A stretch of DNA of 64,000 nt from Nocardia paucivorans NBRC 100373 (GTDB taxonomy: Bacteria; Actinomycetota; Actinomycetes; Mycobacteriales; Mycobacteriaceae), in assembly GCF_000308675.1 (NCBI RefSeq), contig NZ_BAGE01000030.1, positions 124,001 through 188,000 of the forward strand, in the 5' to 3' direction. A model generated the notes under the pieces. It was not told the DNA's origin. It ran no database searches and saw nothing but the letters and a program-made list of their open reading frames with translations. A program made the translations under genes and the position numbers. This document shows positions 60,409-64,000 of this stretch, piece by piece (positions within the stretch are counted from its first letter, which is position 1; every line of letters begins with the position of its first letter).

Positions 60409-62607
60409 TCAGTTACGGGTCGGCGCACGTTCGGTGAGTGTGTCGATGACGGGTGCGAGTGTTTCGGCGTACTCGACGGTGAGGTGATTGTCGTCGCGGA
60501 AGACCAAATTGTCACCGATGACGAGAGGGCAACCGGTGGGAGCGCAGAACAGCGGGGTCAGGTCGGCGTACCGGCCGCCTCCGGCGATGGTCGCCGCCCG
60601 TTCGGCCGCAATCCCCGCGTCGTCGAGCGCATCCGCTCGGGTCGGGGCGCAGGCGGTGGGATCGTCGAGATGCTCGGACAGACACAGCGGGACATCGGTG
60701 TGCGGATCGGGAACCGGCCCCAGGACCAGTACGGTCGCTCCGGTCGAGCGTAACCGGGCGACCAGCCGGCGCAGGCCGTCGATCCAGGCGGGGTCGTAGG
60801 AGACGAAACCGAAGTCGGCGCCGTACCTCCGGGACATACTCAGCACGATCAACCGCGGTCGCTCGATCCGAAGCCGGGTCATGACCTGGTCGCGCCACCG
60901 CTCGCATTCGGTGTATCGGCGGCCCAGATACGGACTGGTGATGGGCAGGTCCATCAGTGGGCAGGTGACCTTGGCCATGGTCTCCAGCCGCCAGTGTCGT
61001 GCCGCGGCGACCCGTTCGAACGCCGGATGCCACATCGCGGCGTGGGAATCGCCGACCAAGGCCACCGTGGTGGCCGAGTCCGGGGCACCAAAGGCGCATT
61101 CGGCCTGTCCCACCTCGTGCCAGGACCGCACACAGCCGTTTCCGAACACCTCGGCCTTGCTTCCGGCCGCCTCGGCGAGCGCGGGAGCGAGGTTGGTGGG
61201 AACGGCACGCAGGTCGGTGGCCGCGGCAATGGCGGTCTGCGCCTGCTCGGTCTGCCGTCGGATCGTTTCCTCGATGGGGTCGACGACGGGGGTTGTCGGC
61301 GCTGCGGGGGCGGCGAGGGCAAGGGCCGGGGCCGGGGCGCCGCGGCCGATCGGGGCCGGGACGAGCACGAGCAGGGCGAGTGCGGTACCGCCGGCGATCG
61401 CGGTGGCCGCACCGCCGCAGGCGAGGCTGCGCGCGGCCGATACATGTAGTCGCTCGGCGAAACGCACCGGGTTCTCGACCAGCCACAACGTGAGCATGGC
61501 GAGTCCGCCCGCCACCATGATCGCGCCCAGCGATCCGCTCGGTCCCAGCGGATGGCCGAGCGCCCGAGGCGCGAGCAGCAGAACCGGCCAATGCCACAGA
61601 TACCACGAGTAGGACCCGCGTCCGATCGCCCGCACCGGGGTGAGCGCCAGTCCGCGGCCGACACCGAACCGGGGCGCGCTACAGCCGGAGACGATCACCA
61701 ATACGGTCCCCGCGACGGGCAGCAGCGCGGCGGTCCCCGGATACCGGGTGTGCTCGTCGAACCGCACGCAGGCGGCGATGATCAGCAGTAACCCGATCCA
61801 GCCGACGAGGGTGGCCGGTATTCGCGGTAGCCGGGACCATACCGTCGTCGACAAGGCGATCATGCCCCCGGCGGCCAACTCCCAGGCCCGGGTGGGCAGT
61901 GAGAAGAACGCCCACGACGGCAGGGTCTCGGTCCAGCTCAGCGATAGCGCGAAGGACGACCCGGCGACGAGGGCGAGTGCGATCAGATACGGCAGCGGTG
62001 TCACCGCGGCGGCTCGGCGGCGTATCACCCAGGTCGTCGCGGCGATCACCGCCGGCCACAACAGATAGAACTGTTCCTCCACCCCGAGCGACCAGAAGTG
62101 CCGGAACGGCGACGGGAGCGTATCGCCGGCCAGATAGTCTATATCGTGCAGCGCGAATCGATAGTTCCCGGCATACAGCGCGGCGGCGATTCCGTCGCCG
62201 AGCACCCGGCGGGCCGGTAGCGGCGGTAATAGTACGGCGGCGGCGATCGCGGTGGCGACGAGGACGACACCCGCCGCGGGCAGGAGTCGGCGGGCCCGCG
62301 CGCCGTAGAACCGTGCCGCCTCGATGGTGCCGGTGGCAACCGTTCGCCGATAAAGGATTTCGGTGACGAGAAAACCGGAAACGACGAAAAATACGTCCAC
62401 GCCGATGAATCCGCCGTGCATACCGGGCAGGCCCGCGTGAAAGAGTACGACGGCCACCACGGCAACCGCTCGCAACCCTTCGATATCGGGTCGGAAGAAT
62501 TTTCTCGGCACCGCGTTGTCGTCCCGGTTCGCCCGCCGATCATCCAATTCTTTGTCGGCCGCCACGGTCATGGCCGGCATTGTCATCGAACTTGCCGATG
62601 GTGTCAC
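60409..62607 (-). CDS. Acyltransferase-3 / SGNH fusion protein (OafA-type)
   Basis: A 732-residue membrane enzyme that O-acylates cell-envelope glycans. The N-terminal acyltransferase-3 part (about 35-400) has RPDIEGLRAVAVVAVVLFH (catalytic R and H), about ten transmembrane segments and FWSLGVEEQFYLLWP. The C-terminal SGNH hydrolase-like domain (about 480-730) faces outward, with VALVGDSHAAMWHP (Ser) and DDNHLTVEYAE (Asp/His). The start is uncertain: GTG 62607, with ATG 62586 possible. The next gene downstream is a sulfatase lipoprotein. Confidence 0.9.
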   Translation of the reverse strand: MTPSASSMTMPAMTVAADKELDDRRANRDDNAVPRKFFRPDIEGLRAVAVVAVVLFHAGLPGMHGGFIGVDVFFVVSGFLVTEILYRRTVATGTIEAARFYGARARRLLPAAGVVLVATAIAAAVLLPPLPARRVLGDGIAAALYAGNYRFALHDIDYLAGDTLPSPFRHFWSLGVEEQFYLLWPAVIAATTWVIRRRAAAVTPLPYLIALALVAGSSFALSLSWTETLPSWAFFSLPTRAWELAAGGMIALSTTVWSRLPRIPATLVGWIGLLLIIAACVRFDEHTRYPGTAALLPVAGTVLVIVSGCSAPRFGVGRGLALTPVRAIGRGSYSWYLWHWPVLLLAPRALGHPLGPSGSLGAIMVAGGLAMLTLWLVENPVRFAERLHVSAARSLACGGAATAIAGGTALALLVLVPAPIGRGAPAPALALAAPAAPTTPVVDPIEETIRRQTEQAQTAIAAATDLRAVPTNLAPALAEAAGSKAEVFGNGCVRSWHEVGQAECAFGAPDSATTVALVGDSHAAMWHPAFERVAAARHWRLETMAKVTCPLMDLPITSPYLGRRYTECERWRDQVMTRLRIERPRLIVLSMSRRYGADFGFVSYDPAWIDGLRRLVARLRSTGATVLVLGPVPDPHTDVPLCLSEHLDDPTACAPTRADALDDAGIAAERAATIAGGGRYADLTPLFCAPTGCPLVIGDNLVFRDDNHLTVEYAETLAPVIDTLTERAPTRN

Positions 62608-62708
62608 GACAACTCGCCGCGTACGAATATTCCGTATTCATTTCCATTGCGGCGATCGGCGTCATATACGAATAAATCGACCACACCTCACGACCGGTAA
62701 CCCAGAGA

Positions 62709-63137
62709 TTATGTCGACGCTATTTCGAAAACGGGATGTGTCCGAGCATCGTCGATGAATTGCTCGGGTGACGAGTCCGGCGCCGCATCCGGATACGGCA
62801 GGACGAACAGCCGCCGATACAGCGCCACGACGAGTTTCGGGACGCGCGGTGGTCCCGATATCAACGATGCCCGAAACACCTGCGCCGTGCGCTCGAGGGG
62901 CAACTCGATGGCCGTCACGGTTTCGACGTGCCGGCCGTGACGCAGGGTCGCTCTGCCCCGGGCCGCACGCAGGTTAAGCACCCGGTTCACCATCTCGTAG
63001 GACGTCACCGGGTAGCGTCGGCCCTCCTGCGCGGACACCGCCGGCGGTGTTTCGATCACGCGGCCGGTGCGTCGCCCGGACACGCCGAGAACGCGGAACG
63101 ACCGTATCGGCAGACCGGCGCATAGCACGGCGCGCAT
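62709..63137 (-). CDS. Deazaflavin-dependent nitroreductase family protein
   Basis: A 142-residue split-beta-barrel protein of the Ddn-like F420-dependent reductase family: RVLGVSGRRTGRVIETPP, RRYPVTSYEMVNRVLNLRAARGRATLRHGR and ETVTAIELP are typical. The first 30-40 residues of related proteins (the substrate-covering helix) are short or missing, so the start may be mis-set, but no better one was seen. F420 use is inferred from family. It is separated from the acyltransferase by 101 bp. Confidence 0.75.
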   Translation of the reverse strand: MRAVLCAGLPIRSFRVLGVSGRRTGRVIETPPAVSAQEGRRYPVTSYEMVNRVLNLRAARGRATLRHGRHVETVTAIELPLERTAQVFRASLISGPPRVPKLVVALYRRLFVLPYPDAAPDSSPEQFIDDARTHPVFEIAST

Positions 63138-63347
63138 CCACGCGTCGGACGCCCGCGCACCCGTCCCGTTCGATACGGTTTGGCCATAACCCGAGCGTCC
63201 TCCGGTGTACCCGCGCAGGCAAATATCTCGGAGTAGCCTTCCGGTTGCGGTTATCTGTTGCTGTGTCTGTAATGAGCTCGAAAACCCGCCGAGGCGGGTC
63301 GGATCAGGTGGGCTCGTATCGGTTCACCCCGTACTCAGGAGATCGCC

Positions 63348-64000
63348 ATGACGACCGGTTATGTGTGGAACACCCTCTACGGATGGGTCGACACCGGCAG
63401 CGGAAGCCTGTTTCCGTCCGATGCCACGGTTGGTCTCCAACCCATCGGACACCACCTCGCGCATCCCGACACCAAACGGCGGTTCCACGAATTGGTCTCG
63501 GTGTCCGGCCTACTCGGCAAATTACATTCGATCGAAGCGAAACCCGCGAGTGAGACCGATATTCTGCGGGTGCACACCGCGGAGCATCTGGAGCGGATCA
63601 AAGCCGAGAGTTCGCAGCCGAAAGGTGGGGACGCCGGCGATGGTGTCTCGTCGTTCGGCAAGGGTGGATACGAGATCGCCGCGCTCTCGGCGGGCGGCGC
63701 CATCGAACTCGTGAAACAGGTGCTGGCGGGAACGGTCGACAATGGTTACGCACTGGTCAATCCGCCGGGCCACCATGCGACCCGTGCGACCGGTATGGGT
63801 TTCTGCGTTTTCAACAATGTCTCCATTGCCGCCGCCTACGCCAAGGAAGTGCTGGGCGTCGAGCGTGTCGCCGTCGTCGACTGGGATGTCCATCACGGCA
63901 ACGGCACCCAGGACATCTGGTACGAGGACCGATCGGTGCTGACCCTTTCGATCCATCAGCACCTGTGTTTCCCGCCGAATTCCGGTTATCGCACCGAGCG
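63348..64000 (+). CDS. Class II histone-deacetylase-like amidohydrolase (partial)
   Basis: An open frame from ATG 63348, preceded by AGGAGA, that runs off the window end with 217 codons and no stop. It encodes the HDAC/acetoin-utilisation (AcuC/AphA) deacetylase fold: ALVNPPGHHATRATGMGFCVFNN (the His pair of the active site) and VAVVDWDVHHGNGTQDIWYED (zinc-binding Asp and His). In bacteria these zinc enzymes deacetylate polyamines or proteins. The full family length is about 340-380 residues, so roughly the C-terminal third lies outside. Confidence 0.9.
   Translation, partial: MTTGYVWNTLYGWVDTGSGSLFPSDATVGLQPIGHHLAHPDTKRRFHELVSVSGLLGKLHSIEAKPASETDILRVHTAEHLERIKAESSQPKGGDAGDGVSSFGKGGYEIAALSAGGAIELVKQVLAGTVDNGYALVNPPGHHATRATGMGFCVFNNVSIAAAYAKEVLGVERVAVVDWDVHHGNGTQDIWYEDRSVLTLSIHQHLCFPPNSGYRTE

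Noticed and set aside
1..64000. CRISPR array, rRNA or complete insertion sequence
   Set aside because: No regularly spaced repeats, no rRNA sequence and no intact transposase were seen.

Overview
The window is high-GC actinobacterial chromosome, most probably Nocardia or a close relative. This is inferred from gene order and protein features, not from a database search. The order hemW–hrcA–dnaJ–rsmE–phoH–ybeY–CNNM/CBS–cytidine-deaminase-like–era–amidase–recO–uppS–zur/smtB–glyS–TPM protein–dgt–dnaG–small membrane protein–tRNA-Asn is the mycobacterial Rv2374–Rv2341 neighbourhood, interrupted by extra genes. Many genes begin at GTG, and several (ybeY, recO, the MBL hydrolase, DUF5997, dnaG, the SgcJ-like gene) have a TAnnnT-like -10 box 6-7 nt before the start codon, as expected of leaderless actinobacterial transcripts.

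1-5.8 kb is an assimilatory sulfate reduction operon on the minus strand: sulfite reductase, APS reductase, ATP sulfurylase CysD/CysN and a sirohydrochlorin chelatase that makes the sirohaem cofactor. It is headed by an unannotated 30-residue cysteine-rich leader peptide. Divergently, a SoxR/MerR-type promoter drives a SnoaL-like gene, followed by hemW.

7.6-23.9 kb is housekeeping: HrcA/DnaJ chaperone control, ribosome and rRNA maturation (RsmE, YbeY, Era), PhoH, RecO, decaprenyl diphosphate synthase, the zinc regulators SmtB/Zur and glycyl-tRNA synthetase. A self-contained TetR/efflux-like membrane protein pair is inserted. 23.9-42.2 kb mixes accessory metabolism (TenA, glucose dehydrogenase, cutinase, a PapA-like acyltransferase, an FAD oxidoreductase with its LysR regulator) with conserved genes (TPM protein, MBL hydrolase, dgt, dnaG) and ends at tRNA-Asn.

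42.2-50.8 kb, immediately downstream of tRNA-Asn, is a variable region. It starts with decayed genes (an XRE/DUF5753–DUF397 regulator pair carrying a nonsense codon, a poly-G frameshift and an internal fusion). It then holds a compact plus-strand cassette at 45.28-50.72 kb: a CRP-type cNMP receptor, a class III nucleotidyl-cyclase-like protein, a P-loop STAND-like ATPase with a helical-repeat tail, an SPFH-domain coiled-coil protein and a membrane protein like the Pycsar TM effector. The last four genes overlap one another. This looks like a cyclic-nucleotide-signalled conflict/anti-phage system of unusual composition and is the most interesting feature of the window.

50.9-64 kb returns to metabolism and envelope genes: nitronate monooxygenase, a bacterial-luciferase-type monooxygenase, a HEAT-like hypothetical, a YbdK-type carboxylate-amine ligase coupled to an acyl-CoA dehydrogenase, a lipoprotein sulfatase, an acyltransferase-3/SGNH protein, a deazaflavin-type reductase and a class II histone-deacetylase-like enzyme cut off by the window end. 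No CRISPR array, rRNA or intact insertion sequence was seen.
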